59,913 bases of DNA from Acetobacteraceae bacterium. GTDB taxonomy: Bacteria; Pseudomonadota; Alphaproteobacteria; Acetobacterales; Acetobacteraceae. Made by a program: the position numbers and the translations under genes. Shown here one piece after another: positions 33,634-41,336 of the stretch (positions within the stretch are counted from its first letter, which is position 1; the number at the start of each line of letters is the position of its first letter). Under the pieces are notes generated by a model that had not been told where the DNA came from, did no database searches, and worked only from the letters and a program-made list of their open reading frames with translations. Location: NCBI GenBank assembly GCA_022842185.1, contig JALHQB010000023.1:1-59913 (forward strand), read 5' to 3'.

Positions 33634-33715
33634 GCGCATCGCGCAAACCGCTCCAGGTCCGTGTTCGTGCAAACGACTGGCCGATGCCAGCGAGGCGCGA
33701 TCTGCTCTAACGCGA
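33634..33715. repeat. Dispersed intergenic repeat
   Basis: The segment GTGTTCGTGCAAACGACTGG, then CCGATGCCAGCGAGGCGCG and ATCTGCTCTAACGCG, is non-coding between the carbamoylase gene and the 66-residue gene. Part of it resembles 13190-13240 with many substitutions. It looks like a degraded member of a dispersed element. Confidence 0.35.
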
Positions 33716-33734
33716 ATTGCCGCGGCGCGCGAGG

Positions 33735-33935
33735 TCAGCGCGGCTCGATGATCGCCGGCCCGTGCTTCATGCGGGCCCGGGCGGCCGCGGCCGAGATCGC
33801 TTCCTCCCAGGCTTCCAGCATCAGCTCGGCGAGGTCGTCGGCCGCGGGACGCGTGGTGGTGATCCCCAGCGTCTCCCCGCGGAGGGTCACGACGCGGAAA
33901 TGGCCGGTCTGTTCGTCCTGCACGACCTCGATCAT
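33735..33935 (-). CDS. Small hypothetical protein (66 residues)
   Basis: ATG at 33935 overlaps the stop of the monooxygenase by four bases (ATGA). The 66-residue protein, MIEVVQDEQTGHFRVVTLRG to KHGPAIIEPR, starts with a beta-rich half and continues with an Ala-rich helix (ADDLAELMLEAWEEAISAAA). I recognise no family. The coupling suggests it works with the flavin enzyme. Confidence 0.65.
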   Translation of the reverse strand: MIEVVQDEQTGHFRVVTLRGETLGITTTRPAADDLAELMLEAWEEAISAAAARARMKHGPAIIEPR

Positions 33936-35689
33936 CCAACCATTCCCAGTTCCCGCGCCTTGATCTGCAAGGCCAGCACCTTCGAATAGATGCGGCATTG
34001 CGCCAGGCCGCCGGCGTGGAACCAGATGCCTTCCTGCCCCGTCGGCCGCCACATCCCGTGCAACTCACCTTCGTGGTCGAAACCCCAGACCTGGCCGATC
34101 CGATCGCCCACCGCATCGCCGAACAGCCGCCGCGCGGACGCCGCCTGCCCTTCATACCCGGTGGCGAGCACGATCAGGTCGGCAGGCGTGACGCTGCCAT
34201 CCTTCATCACCGCGCCATCGGGGCCGAAGCGTTCGATTTCGGCGTATTGCATCAGGCCGACACGGCCATCGACGATCATCTGCGAACAGCCGGCGTCGAA
34301 GTAATATCCGCCACCGCGATTCTGATACAGGAACTGCCAGCCGGAACCCTCATCGCCGAAGGACAGCCGGAAGCCGCGCTTCTCCAGCCCTTCGAGCAGC
34401 GCCGCATCGGCCTGGCGGTTCATCGCCGTCATGCGCTGATGCGCCCGGCGATAGACCGGGTATGGAAAGGACGTCGCCAGCAGGTCCTTGTCCTCGAAGG
34501 CGATGTCCTCGTCATACAGGGCGTAGGGCGCCTGGGCTTCCTTCAGGCTGACAACCAGCGAAGGCCGGCGCTGGATGATGGTGACCTCGGCGGCGCCCGA
34601 CACGGCCAGATCCTGCGCGACGTCATGGCCGGACGTGCCGGTGCCCAGCACCAGCGCCCGCTTGCCGGCCCAGTCGCGCCCGCTGCCCAGCTTGCTAGAA
34701 TGCCGCACCGCGCCCTTGAAACTGTCCAGCCCCGGCAAGGCCGGGATGACCGGCGTGGTGGACACGCCATTGGCCATGACGATGTGGCGCGGCCGCATCA
34801 CGCGTTCGGATCCGTCGGCGCGCTTCAGCGTCACGGACCAGCATTGCGCGGCATCGTCCCACGACCCGCCCAGCACTTCGGTGCCGGTCCAGACGTTCAG
34901 CTCCATCGCCTCGGCGTACAACTCGAACCAGTTCGCCAGCATGTCCTTGGGGATGAAGACCGGGAAGGACTTCGGGAAGTGCATGTAGGGCAGGTGGTTG
35001 ACGCGTGTTTCATTGTGCAGCGTCAGCGCGTGGTATCGTTGCCGCCAGCTGTCGCCGATGCGCGGGTCGCGGTCCACCACCAGTGTATCGACGCCCAGCA
35101 GCGCCAGCCGCGCCGCCACCGAAAGCCCCGCCTGCGCCGCGCCCACCACCAGCACGGCGGGGTCGTGGTCGGCATAGGCGCGCGCCGCGTTGCGCCGATC
35201 CAGCCAGTTCTCGCCGCCGAAATTGCGCTTCCAATCGACATCCTGCCAGCGCTTGCCCTGGGCCGGATCCTCATGTCCGCGGATCTGGTCGAGGCTCGTC
35301 ATCAGCGTCCAGGCGCGCGGCCCGCCATCCTGCTGCACCAGCCGCACAACCCCGTCGCAAGGGCCGGTCACGGTCTCGAAGGTGAAGATCGCCTCGATGC
35401 ATTCGGTTCCCGCGCGGGTGACGCGGCGTGGCGGCGTGCGGCCCGTGGCCAGCGCGATATCCCGTGGTGCCGCGGCAGCGGCGCGCGAGACCAGCCGATC
35501 AGCGATCGCCGCGGCGCCGGAGATGGTGTGCAGGTCCCATTCGAAGGCGAGCAGGTCGCGCCAGTGACACGCCTCGGCGAACAGTGCGGCGACGCGCCCC
35601 GGATCGCCGGAGGCCAGCGCCGCGCCGAACTGCTCCAGCCAGGTCCTCGCCGCGCTGTCGAGTGTGCTGCCGGTCAGGATGCCGTCCAT
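33932..35689 (-). CDS. Flavin-containing monooxygenase with N-terminal NTF2/SnoaL-like domain
   Basis: ATG at 35689, behind GAGGAGGAAG, gives 585 residues. Residues 1-150 look like an NTF2/SnoaL fold (AALASGDPGRVAALFAEACH, WDLHTISGAAAIADRL). The FMO part has the FAD motif VVGAAQAGLSVAARLALLG (181-199, with Ala where the second Gly usually is) and the NADPH motif ALVLGTGTSGHDVAQDLA. VIVLATGYEGQ-type FAD closure is present as LIVLATGYEG. It resembles proteobacterial YUCCA-like FMOs. It leads a three-gene leftward group. Confidence 0.85.
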   Translation of the reverse strand: MDGILTGSTLDSAARTWLEQFGAALASGDPGRVAALFAEACHWRDLLAFEWDLHTISGAAAIADRLVSRAAAAAPRDIALATGRTPPRRVTRAGTECIEAIFTFETVTGPCDGVVRLVQQDGGPRAWTLMTSLDQIRGHEDPAQGKRWQDVDWKRNFGGENWLDRRNAARAYADHDPAVLVVGAAQAGLSVAARLALLGVDTLVVDRDPRIGDSWRQRYHALTLHNETRVNHLPYMHFPKSFPVFIPKDMLANWFELYAEAMELNVWTGTEVLGGSWDDAAQCWSVTLKRADGSERVMRPRHIVMANGVSTTPVIPALPGLDSFKGAVRHSSKLGSGRDWAGKRALVLGTGTSGHDVAQDLAVSGAAEVTIIQRRPSLVVSLKEAQAPYALYDEDIAFEDKDLLATSFPYPVYRRAHQRMTAMNRQADAALLEGLEKRGFRLSFGDEGSGWQFLYQNRGGGYYFDAGCSQMIVDGRVGLMQYAEIERFGPDGAVMKDGSVTPADLIVLATGYEGQAASARRLFGDAVGDRIGQVWGFDHEGELHGMWRPTGQEGIWFHAGGLAQCRIYSKVLALQIKARELGMVG

Positions 35690-35763
35690 GCTTCCTCCTC
35701 GGCGCGTTGTGCGCCCCGTTGCGCCCAGTGTGGTGCCACCATCACGCCGGGACAACCCGCGGG

Positions 35764-37002
35764 ATGGACGCCGCCACCACCATGGCGATGATGGGCGCCA
35801 TGGACGCATCGCCCGCCACGCTGGTCGCCATGGCCATCGGCCTGTTCTACGCCATTGGCGGCCTGCTGCTGCTGCGCCGCCTGCCGGGCGAAGCCGTGAT
35901 GGACCAGATGATCGCCGCCCTGGGCGATGCGACGGCGCCGGCCGAACGGCAGCGGACGCGGGTGTGGATGCTGGGTGGCGCGATGACCTTCGCGTCCGGC
36001 GTTTCGTTGGTCGCGCTGTCGCGTTGGGCGCCGGCGCTGTTCGTGGCGACGTCGCTGTTCCAGTTGGGCTACCTGGTCTGGGTGCGCAGCGCGCTGCCGG
36101 CGGAGAATGAGGAGGAGCGCGCAGGTCGGCGTGCGGTGATCCAGGCGCTGGTGATCTACCTGGTCGCGACAGGCTTCGTCCTGTGGCTCGACCGGCAGGG
36201 TGCCTGGCGGGCGTGGCTGGACCCGGCCTGGCTGGAGTTGCTGGCGCTGGTCGCGATAACGGCGGCGGTCTCGGCGGTGCTGCTGCGCGGGGCGTTCTGG
36301 ACGGCGCAGCCCCTGCCCTTCGATATGCCGGCCACGACCGGCCCCAAGGCCGTGCGGCTTTCGCCGGAATACCGCATGTCCCCGCTGCGCGAACGGACGG
36401 AAAACGTGCCGGTGGACGCCGCCGATCTGGGCCTCGATGCCGAGTTGGTCGCGCGCATCGCGGCCTGGGACGCGCGCTTCCAGGCGCTGTTCGACGACGA
36501 AGACCCCTTCGCCTTCGACTTCCCCGACCTCGCCACCGAACAGGCCTGGTTCGAGGAAGGGCTGGACATCGCCGCCGACATCCAGATGGGCCGGGACGGG
36601 CTGCTGGTGAACGACCTGTCAGGCCTCGACACCATGATGCGCTACGCGCGCCGCGCGCTGGACCCGACGACGCCGACGCCGATCGAGGAAGCGGCCGCGA
36701 TGGCACCACGCTGCGGGGTTGCCGAGATCCGCGAGGTGATCGCCGCACTCGACCGCCTGGCGTGGGAGAAGGCGCAGGTCGAGGACTGGGACGGCGACAC
36801 ACAGGACGACATCGCTCGCGGGCAGTTGTTCCACGCGCATATCCTGGCGCATGTGCGCGACAAGTATCTGCCCGAGGTGCGGCGCGGCCTCGACAGCGAG
36901 GAGGAAGAGACACGCCGCTGGGTTGCGTTGGCGCTGGACATGCGACGCAAAGATGGAGAGGGGCACCGTCCCTCTCCAGACCTCACGCCGCCAAAGGCCT
37001 AA
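35764..37002 (+). CDS. Multi-pass membrane protein with acidic soluble C-terminus, unknown function
   Basis: ATG at 35764 gives 412 residues (other in-frame ATGs to 35800 are possible). Residues 15-190 hold about five membrane helices (LVAMAIGLFYAIGGLLLL, LFVATSLFQLGYLVWV, VIYLVATGFVLWL, LALVAITAAVSAVLL). The rest is a soluble acidic domain (FDDEDPFAFDFPDLATEQAW). I know no family. The last 16 or so codons and the TAA stop lie inside a dispersed double-hairpin repeat, so the C-terminus may have been changed by repeat insertion. Confidence 0.7.
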   Translation: MDAATTMAMMGAMDASPATLVAMAIGLFYAIGGLLLLRRLPGEAVMDQMIAALGDATAPAERQRTRVWMLGGAMTFASGVSLVALSRWAPALFVATSLFQLGYLVWVRSALPAENEEERAGRRAVIQALVIYLVATGFVLWLDRQGAWRAWLDPAWLELLALVAITAAVSAVLLRGAFWTAQPLPFDMPATTGPKAVRLSPEYRMSPLRERTENVPVDAADLGLDAELVARIAAWDARFQALFDDEDPFAFDFPDLATEQAWFEEGLDIAADIQMGRDGLLVNDLSGLDTMMRYARRALDPTTPTPIEEAAAMAPRCGVAEIREVIAALDRLAWEKAQVEDWDGDTQDDIARGQLFHAHILAHVRDKYLPEVRRGLDSEEEETRRWVALALDMRRKDGEGHRPSPDLTPPKA

Positions 37003-37010
37003 GGGCCTCT
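36955..37010. repeat. Double-hairpin repeat, copy A (overlaps a gene end)
   Basis: Stem one is GGAGAGGG/CCCTCTCC (36955-36962 with 36970-36977); stem two is AGGCC/GGCCT around 36995-37008. The common block CCAAAGGCCTAAGGGCCTCT recurs at 58184 region and, inverted, at 58272. Here the element gives the last codons and the TAA stop (37000-37002) of the preceding gene and lies between convergent genes, where it can act as terminator. Confidence 0.7.
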
Positions 37011-37033
37011 GACTCCTCGAATTAGGGCGCACC

Positions 37034-37981
37034 TCAGCCGGGTGGGACGGCGCCCACCTGATCGACGATCGCGCGGTACCATTGCGGGCGGCGATGGGCG
37101 GCGAAGTTGAACATCTTCTCCTTGCCCTGGCGCGTCGCATCCAGGTCGGCATCGGCGATGATGATCTCGTCGCCCAGCGACTTCGCCTCAGCCACCACGA
37201 CACCGTTGGGGCTGACGATAACCGACCCGCCGATCAGCCCCGACCCATCCTCATTGCCCGCCTTGGCGACCGAGACCGCCCAGGTCGCATTCATATAGGC
37301 GTTGGATTGCGCGGCCAGCGTGGAATGAAAGGTCCGCAGGGCGGCGTCTTCCGTTGTGCCGCCCATCGGATCGTAGGCCGCTGAATTGTACCCGATGAGC
37401 ATCAATTCCACGCCCTGCAACCCATAGACGCGCCAGCCTTCGGGCCAGCGGCGGTCGTTGCAGATCAACATGCCGGTGACAGGGCTGCCCCAGGATTCCG
37501 GGCCGCGGAAGGCGGGGAAACCCATGTCGCCATATTCGAAATATCGCTTCTCCAATTGTTGGAAGCGGTCGCCGATGCGCGGTTCCACCGTGCCCGGCAG
37601 ATGGATCTTGCGGTACTTGCCGAGGATGGCGCCGTCCGGTCCGACGGTGATCGACGTGTTGAAATGCTGCCCCTGCGGCGTCAGTTCCGCGTAGCCGACA
37701 TACATTCCGACCCCGAGCGCCTTCGCACGATCGAACAGGGCCTGCGTGTTGGGGCCGGGCATCTCGGTCTCGAACCAGGCATCGACCTCGGCCTGGGTTT
37801 CGAACAGCCAGCGGGGAAAGAAGGTGGTGAAGGGCAGTTCGGGGAAGACCACCAGCTGTGCGCCCTGCCCTGCGGCGCTCTCCAGCAGCGCGATCATGCG
37901 ATCCAGGATCTGCTTCCGGTTGTCGGCCTTCTGGTTGGCGCCCATCTGGGCACCGGCGAGGCGAAGGATGCGGCTGGTCAA
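37034..37981 (-). CDS. N-carbamoyl-D-amino-acid hydrolase-like amidase, copy 2
   Basis: A TTG at 37981, preceded by GGAGAT, gives 315 residues starting MTSRILRLAGAQMG, aligned with copy 1 (MTRSLVLAAAQLG). The triad is Glu48 (VVFPELPFTTFFPRW), Lys125 (KYRKIHLPGT) and Cys174 (MLICNDRRWPEGWR). LMLIGYNSAAYDP differs from the GYNTP of copy 1, so the substrate range may differ. No ATG start is available in a sensible place. It stands alone, leftward, divergent from an MFS transporter. Confidence 0.82.
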   Translation of the reverse strand: MTSRILRLAGAQMGANQKADNRKQILDRMIALLESAAGQGAQLVVFPELPFTTFFPRWLFETQAEVDAWFETEMPGPNTQALFDRAKALGVGMYVGYAELTPQGQHFNTSITVGPDGAILGKYRKIHLPGTVEPRIGDRFQQLEKRYFEYGDMGFPAFRGPESWGSPVTGMLICNDRRWPEGWRVYGLQGVELMLIGYNSAAYDPMGGTTEDAALRTFHSTLAAQSNAYMNATWAVSVAKAGNEDGSGLIGGSVIVSPNGVVVAEAKSLGDEIIIADADLDATRQGKEKMFNFAAHRRPQWYRAIVDQVGAVPPG

Positions 37982-38162
37982 GGCTGGGATCTCCGGCTGA
38001 TGAGGCTGGGGACGACATAGACACCGGCAACCCGGTGGCGCCAAGACCGGGGTGGTTGGTCTGACCGGCCCGGTTCCGACGCGCCCACCAAGCTGCCCCG
38101 GGCACCCGGTTCGGTCGCTCCATCTGGAGTCAGCGCCAAAAGCCAAAAAACGGAGGGGGATT

Positions 38163-38184
38163 CGGGGGAGGTGTTCCTCCCCCG
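38163..38184. other. Perfect GC-rich hairpin in the divergent intergenic region
   Basis: CGGGGGAGG and CCTCCCCCG pair over nine bases around TGTT, between the leftward amidase start (37981) and the MFS start (38248). The surrounding 266 bases contain no gene. As it lies upstream of both genes it is less likely to be a simple terminator and more likely a dispersed element remnant. Confidence 0.45.
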
Positions 38185-38247
38185 CCCTTCTTCTGTGTAA
38201 CCTTCGCCCCGGCTGCGCGTTGCGCCCCCGACTTTCAAGGAAAACTC

Positions 38248-39480
38248 ATGCAGCCTCGCACCCCATCGGCACGCGCCACGCGCGGCCTCGATGCGATGAA
38301 CTTCACCCTGGCGGATGTGCGGGATGGGTTGGGGCCGTATCTCGGTATCTGGCTGATCACGGTGCATGGGTGGGAGGCCGGCGCGGTTGGTGCGGTGATC
38401 GGCGCGGCGGGCATTGCCGGGTTGATCGCCAAGGCCCCGGCGGGGGTGGTGGTCGATGCGCTGCCGGACAAGCGCGCGATGCTGATGTTCGCCACCATCG
38501 CGATCACGCTGTCCTGCCTTCTGGTGCTGGTCTCGCCTGCCTGGGGCGTGGTGCTGGCGTCCCAGGTGCTGGCCAGTGCGGCTGCGGCGGTGATCGCCCC
38601 GGCGATCGCGGCCTTGACGTTGGGGCTGGTGGGGCCTGGCGGCTTTTCGCGGCGCATGGGGCGCAACGAGGCGTTCAACCACGGTGGCAACGCCGCGACG
38701 GCCGCCGCCGCGGGTATCGGGGCGCTGTGGCTGGGCCCGGTCGCGGTCTTCATCATCATGGGGCTGATGGCGCTTCTGGCGCTCGCCGCGGTTTCGACCA
38801 TCCCGTCGCGGGAGGTCGATCCGCGCCTGGCGCGCGGCCTGACGGAGGGGGAGTCCGGCGCCGGTGGCTGGCGGCTGTTGTTCGCGCAGAAGCCGTTGCT
38901 TGTGCTGGCGATCAGCGTCGCGGTGTTCCACTTCGCCAATGCGCCGATGTTGCCGCTGGTGGGCCAGGTGCTGGCGCTGTCCGACCCCACGCTCGGCACG
39001 GCGTTGATGAGCGCATGCATCGTCGCCGCGCAGGTGGTGATGATCGGCACGTCCTGGCTGGCGGGCGCACGCGCGGATGCCTGGGGCCGGAAGTGGCTGT
39101 TCCTGGCCGGCTTCATCGTGCTGCCGATGCGCGGCTGGCTCTATACCGTGTCGAGCGATCCGTATTGGCTGGTGGGTGTGCAGTTGCTGGACGGCATCGG
39201 TGCGGGGCTGTTCGGCGTGCTGTTGCCCCTGATGGTGGCCGATCTGTCGCGCGGGACCGGGCATTTCGGCGCCGCCCTGGGCGCGCTGGCGGTGGCGCAG
39301 GGGATCGGCGCGTCGCTTGGCAATGCGGTGGCCGGGCACGTGGCGCAGCGCGGGGGGTATGACAGCGCCTTTCTGATGCTGGCCGCCGTGGCGGCGGCCG
39401 GAGCGTTGTTCTTCGCGCTGCTGATGCGCGAGGCTCGGCAGGCGGACGCGCCAGCACCCGCCATGCCCGCGCCCGCCTGA
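38248..39480 (+). CDS. MFS transporter
   Basis: The 410-residue protein has twelve predicted membrane helices and an MFS layout with GLIAKAPAGVVVDALPDKRA (the loop 2-3 motif with Asp and basic residues) and the repeat-half counterpart LAGARADAWGRKWLFLAGF. LGPYLGIWLITVHGWEAGAV near the start resembles a subgroup of MFS proteins in Rhodospirillales. Cargo unknown; its closest neighbours are a Bug receptor and an amidase. Confidence 0.85.
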   Translation: MQPRTPSARATRGLDAMNFTLADVRDGLGPYLGIWLITVHGWEAGAVGAVIGAAGIAGLIAKAPAGVVVDALPDKRAMLMFATIAITLSCLLVLVSPAWGVVLASQVLASAAAAVIAPAIAALTLGLVGPGGFSRRMGRNEAFNHGGNAATAAAAGIGALWLGPVAVFIIMGLMALLALAAVSTIPSREVDPRLARGLTEGESGAGGWRLLFAQKPLLVLAISVAVFHFANAPMLPLVGQVLALSDPTLGTALMSACIVAAQVVMIGTSWLAGARADAWGRKWLFLAGFIVLPMRGWLYTVSSDPYWLVGVQLLDGIGAGLFGVLLPLMVADLSRGTGHFGAALGALAVAQGIGASLGNAVAGHVAQRGGYDSAFLMLAAVAAAGALFFALLMREARQADAPAPAMPAPA

Positions 39481-39483
39481 CGG

Positions 39484-40476
39484 TCAGCCGTCCAGTTCGG
39501 GGCGGATGGACTCCACGATCGGGCGGTAGCGTTCGGTCTCGGCCGCGATGAAGGCGGCAGCCGAGTCCGGCGTGCCCGGCTGCGATGCCACGATACCGGC
39601 GCCATCCAGCGCCGTGCGGAAGGCGGCATCGGCCAGCATGGCGTTGGTCACGGCGGACAGGCGATCCACGATGGCGGCCGGCGTGCCGGGCGGGACGAAA
39701 ACGGCATGCCACAGTACGGCCTGGAAGCCGGGGAGGTTCAGCGCCTCGGCCACGGTCGGCACGTCCGGCGCGCGGGGATGGCGCTGCGGCGTCGCGATGC
39801 CGAGCATCCGCGCCCGGTTACCCTGGTGGAGCGGGAGAGCGGCGCCGAAGGTGTTCACACCCATCGAGAGGGTGCCGGAGATGACATCGTTCATCGCAGG
39901 CGCCGCGCCGCGATACGGCACATGGGTCAGCGGGACATTGCCGGCGCCCTGCTTCATCAACTCGGTGGCGAGGTGCATCAACGTGCCCGTGCCCGGCGAG
40001 CCATAGGATAGATGCGGCTGCGCGGTCTTGGCCGCCGCCATGAACGCCGGCAGCGTCGCGGGCTGCGACGGGTTCGCCACCCAGGCGAGCGGGCCGCCGC
40101 CGATCTCGGCCACCGCGATGAAGTCCCGCGCCACGTCGAATTGCGGCTGGCGGGTGACCAGCGGATAGAGCGCATGGGTCGATGCCGTCCCGAACAGCAG
40201 CGTGTTGCCATCCGGCCGCGAACGGGCGACGTCCAACGAGCCGATCGCACCCCCTGCCCCGCCACGATTTTCCGTGACGACAGGCTGGCCGAGTTCGCGC
40301 GACAGGCGTTCGGAATAAAACCGCGCATAGACATCGGTCGGCCCGCCGGCAGGGAACGGGATCACCAGCCGGATCGGGCGAGACGGCCAAGCATCCTGCG
40401 CGATGGCGGGCGCGGCAAGCAGGGAGCCGGCGGCGGCGAGCAGCGCGCGGCGGGAGGTCACGTCACAAACCGGCAT
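39484..40476 (-). CDS. Bug/TctC-type tricarboxylate transport receptor
   Basis: ATG at 40476 gives 330 residues with a signal peptide containing twin Arg (TSRRALLAAAGSLLAAPAIA). The mature part has WPSRPIRLVIPFPAGGPTDV, VVTENRGGAGGAIG and SYGSPGTGTLMHLA, the ligand-loop motifs of Bug receptors. These bind carboxylates, amino acids or nicotinate-type ligands. No tctA/tctB is present, as usual for orphan Bug proteins. The start overlaps the HbpS-like gene end by 14 bases. Confidence 0.88.
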   Translation of the reverse strand: MPVCDVTSRRALLAAAGSLLAAPAIAQDAWPSRPIRLVIPFPAGGPTDVYARFYSERLSRELGQPVVTENRGGAGGAIGSLDVARSRPDGNTLLFGTASTHALYPLVTRQPQFDVARDFIAVAEIGGGPLAWVANPSQPATLPAFMAAAKTAQPHLSYGSPGTGTLMHLATELMKQGAGNVPLTHVPYRGAAPAMNDVISGTLSMGVNTFGAALPLHQGNRARMLGIATPQRHPRAPDVPTVAEALNLPGFQAVLWHAVFVPPGTPAAIVDRLSAVTNAMLADAAFRTALDGAGIVASQPGTPDSAAAFIAAETERYRPIVESIRPELDG

Positions 40477-40960
40477 CGCGCCATGTCTCCGATGGGTGTT
40501 CTGGGTGGGGGGTGAAGCCGGCGGCGCGCACGCCTTCGATGGCGGCGTATTCATCCTTGTCCGAGGCATCACCGGACACGCCGACCGCGCCGATCGCGGC
40601 GCCATCGGCGCGGCAGATCAGCACACCGCCGGGGACGGGGATGAAGCGGCCCTCGGATGCGGCGGCGATGGCGGATTGGAACGCCGGTCGTTCCTTCAGC
40701 CGGTCGCGGATGACGCGGCTGCCGATACCCATGCCAAGCGCGCCATATGCCTTGCCGCTGGCGATCTCGGCGCGAAGAATGCCCGATCCGTCCTGGCGCT
40801 TGAGCACCACGGCATGGCCGCCGGCATCCAGCACCACGACCGTGAGAGGCAGCAGCCCGGCGGCGGTGCCTGCGGCCAGCGTCGCATCGGCGATGCGTTC
40901 GGCGGCGGCGAGGGTCAGATCCACCGCCAGATGCTTGATGTAATAGTCACCGGTGGCCAT
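40463..40960 (-). CDS. GlcG/HbpS family protein
   Basis: The 165-residue protein has the family pattern: LTVVVLDAGGHAVVLKRQDG, ASGKAYGALGMGIGSR, GRFIPVPGGVLICRADG and GAVGVSGDASDKDEYAAIEG. HbpS binds heme in Streptomyces; GlcG-like members occur in many catabolic operons with unknown roles. It overlaps the following Bug receptor gene and is likely cotranscribed with it. Confidence 0.85.
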   Translation of the reverse strand: MATGDYYIKHLAVDLTLAAAERIADATLAAGTAAGLLPLTVVVLDAGGHAVVLKRQDGSGILRAEIASGKAYGALGMGIGSRVIRDRLKERPAFQSAIAAASEGRFIPVPGGVLICRADGAAIGAVGVSGDASDKDEYAAIEGVRAAGFTPHPEHPSETWRDAGL

Positions 40961-41045
40961 GGAGGTTCCGTCATCGGTTCGGGGTCGCGACGCGACCTTG
41001 GCGGGGAAGTCTCACCGCCTCATGACCATCCGACAACCCGGCGCA

Positions 41046-41336
41046 TCAGCGGAACAGATCCTTCACGTCCTGCACGGTGCCGCCGAAGGCGCGCCAGACC
41101 AGCATGAAGCCAAGGCAGATGCCGCCGCCCAGCAGCAGCCCGGGCACGCCCTCGCGGACGCCGGACTGCGCGGCGATGCTCGCACCCAGCAGTCCAAGCG
41201 CGAGCCCGGCCGCCAGTGCGATGGCGGCCTGGCCCATGCCTGGCTTGTCGCGCGGCGGCGGCGCGTTGCCGATGCGCGAGGGCCGCTTCGGGCGCTTGAC
41301 CCAGTGGCGCTCCGGCCGGTCATTCTTCCCCGACAT
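41046..41336 (-). CDS. Small two-helix membrane protein
   Basis: ATG at 41336 lies 17 bases inside the amidohydrolase gene end and gives 96 residues: a basic head (MSGKNDRPERHWVKRPKRPS) and two membrane helices (AAIALAAGLALGLLGASIAA and GLLLGGGICLGFMLVWRAF). No family is recognised. The overlap suggests cotranscription with the amidohydrolase. Confidence 0.65.
   Translation of the reverse strand: MSGKNDRPERHWVKRPKRPSRIGNAPPPRDKPGMGQAAIALAAGLALGLLGASIAAQSGVREGVPGLLLGGGICLGFMLVWRAFGGTVQDVKDLFR

Noticed and set aside
40983..40997. GGTCGC-GAC-GCGACC palindrome before the HbpS-like gene as an operator or terminator
   Set aside because: Six-base stem with three-base loop is common by chance at this GC content; no further support.
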